From: Pareuzebyella sediminis
Lineage (GTDB): Bacteria > Bacteroidota > Bacteroidia > Flavobacteriales > Flavobacteriaceae
DNA length: 64,000 bases
Direction: 5' to 3'
Assembly (NCBI RefSeq): GCF_008367235.1
Contig: NZ_VTZS01000001.1
Location: 1,178,001-1,242,000 of the forward strand
Shown: positions 63,387 through 64,000 of the stretch, in pieces
How the letters are laid out: each line of letters opens with the position of its first letter
Position numbering within the stretch: position 1 is the first letter of the stretch
Notes under the pieces: model-generated
Told to the model about the DNA's origin: nothing
Databases searched by the model: none
The model's input: the letters and a program-made list of their open reading frames with translations, nothing else
Translations under genes and position numbers: made by a program

Positions 63387-63944
63387 ATGACTCTATTTCT
63401 AAAATACGATTTCCATCTGGCTTGCAGAACCATTCTAAAGGAGCATCTTGATGCACTTAATATTTCGTATACCCTAGGAAATCTTGGAGAACTCCATATT
63501 AAAGGGGATTTGGATGAAAGCAAAAAGGAAGCTTTGGAAAATTCACTTAAAAAATATGGAATACAGTTTTTAGACGACCAAAAATCAACCTTTGTCGAGC
63601 GCATTAAAAGTGCCATCGATATGATGTTGAGAGATGAGAACGCCAAGTCAGTGAAAGTGTCTACTTATTTGGCCGACAAGATGAATTACTCGTATTCATA
63701 TTTATCCAACATCTTTTCCGAAAGTACGTTTACTTCGATCGAAAATTTTGTAATACTTAGAAAAGTTGACTTTGCAAAGCAACTTATTTGCAAAACGGAC
63801 CTAACATTGACTGAGATTGCATTTAAGTTAAATTACAGCAGCGTGGCCCATTTATCAGGACAATTCAAGAAAACTACAGGTCTTACCCCAAGCACTTTTT
63901 TACGAATTATGAAGAACAAAAAAGATTATGCCGAAGAGGTTTAA
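63387..63944 (+). CDS. AraC-family DNA-binding protein
   Basis: A 185-residue protein. Residues about 90-185 form two helix-turn-helix units of AraC type: VSTYLADKMNYSYSYLSNIF, then LTEIAFKLNYSSVAHLSGQFKKTTGLTPSTFLRIM. The first 80 residues (FHLACRTILKEHLDALNISYTLGNLGELHI) form a small alpha-beta unit and not the usual 200-residue cupin sensor. It lies 8 nt before the response regulator that runs off the window end, so it may act with that two-component system. Confidence 0.85.
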   Translation: MTLFLKYDFHLACRTILKEHLDALNISYTLGNLGELHIKGDLDESKKEALENSLKKYGIQFLDDQKSTFVERIKSAIDMMLRDENAKSVKVSTYLADKMNYSYSYLSNIFSESTFTSIENFVILRKVDFAKQLICKTDLTLTEIAFKLNYSSVAHLSGQFKKTTGLTPSTFLRIMKNKKDYAEEV

Positions 63945-63952
63945 CTTAAACA

Positions 63953-64000
63953 ATGAGTACTAAACTCTTAAATATTGCTTTGGCCGATGATGACGAAGAT
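63953..64000 (+). CDS. Start of a response regulator (runs off the window)
   Basis: Only 16 codons are present: MSTKLLNIALADDDED. The hydrophobic strand followed by four acids is the usual opening of a receiver domain, including the acidic metal-binding pair. It starts 8 nt after the AraC-type gene. The output domain cannot be seen. Confidence 0.7.
   Translation, partial: MSTKLLNIALADDDED

Overview
The window looks like the chromosome of a marine-type member of Flavobacteriia (Bacteroidota). The evidence is a SusC/RagA plus SusD/RagB pair, a PadR-PspC-DUF2807 envelope-stress operon, several Bacteroidota-style promoters (TTTG about 20 nt from TAnnTTTG), many short lipoprotein signal peptides, moderate-to-low GC, and almost no Shine-Dalgarno sequences. 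No rRNA, tRNA, CRISPR array, intact insertion sequence or prophage is visible.

Layout. 1-5.3 kb: start of a secreted sensor-like gene (cut by the window edge), two SnoaL/DUF4440-type lipoproteins, a possible structured RNA, two class I O-methyltransferases (the first frameshifted) and a secreted protein with two ABM-like halves. 5.4-13.5 kb: housekeeping and detoxification genes (AI-2E family permease, NAD-dependent epimerase, two VOC proteins, secreted EEP phosphatase, alpha/beta hydrolase, PaiB-like protein, secreted sugar isomerase-like protein, TfoX-N protein, DoxX). 13.6-20.1 kb: a minus-strand molybdenum hydroxylase cluster reading MoxR (CoxD-like), VWA (CoxE-like), CoxG, CoxS, CoxL, CoxM. 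The large subunit carries the AYRGAGR loop of form II enzymes, so it is not a classical CO dehydrogenase. 20.4-24.3 kb: divergent from that cluster, a two-gene overlapping operon encoding a protein with three TIR/TIR-like modules and a membrane-anchored STAND NTPase. This is the best candidate here for an undescribed conflict or signalling system.

24.6-33.4 kb: a broken DsbD-like thioredoxin gene, a 41-residue membrane peptide, OxyR (with the C199/C208 pair), a PBP4-type carboxypeptidase, NudK, a GMC oxidoreductase with its gluconate-dehydrogenase-subunit-3 partner, an M81 (MlrC-like) lipoprotein and a single-domain response regulator. 33.6-41.2 kb: a secreted DUF5060-type glycoside hydrolase, DUF2461, AIM24/TIGR00266, DUF4442, DUF4870, then the PadR-PspC-DUF2807 operon preceded by a tandem repeat and an inverted repeat. 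41.3-49.6 kb: dipeptide epimerase and a PLP enzyme (4-nt overlap), convergent with a SusD/SusC pair, then a lipocalin-like secreted protein and thioredoxin reductase.

49.9-64 kb: two tandem LytTR response regulators, the first with its phospho-acceptor Asp and conserved Lys both replaced by Asn; galactokinase with a formylglycine-generating-enzyme-like lipoprotein; a Tat-exported Gfo/Idh/MocA oxidoreductase divergent from an MFS transporter; then a run of stress-type small genes (CsbD, nitroreductase, F420-reductase-like dehydrogenase, a decayed nucleoside deaminase, HPF, DUF1328, small acidic lipoprotein) around an SLC13 permease. The window closes with an AraC-type regulator and the first 16 codons of a response regulator.

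Three genes in the window are visibly broken (O-methyltransferase, DsbD-like protein, nucleoside deaminase). Read-level checking would show which are real decay and which are assembly indels. All functions come from reading motifs by eye; no database search was run.
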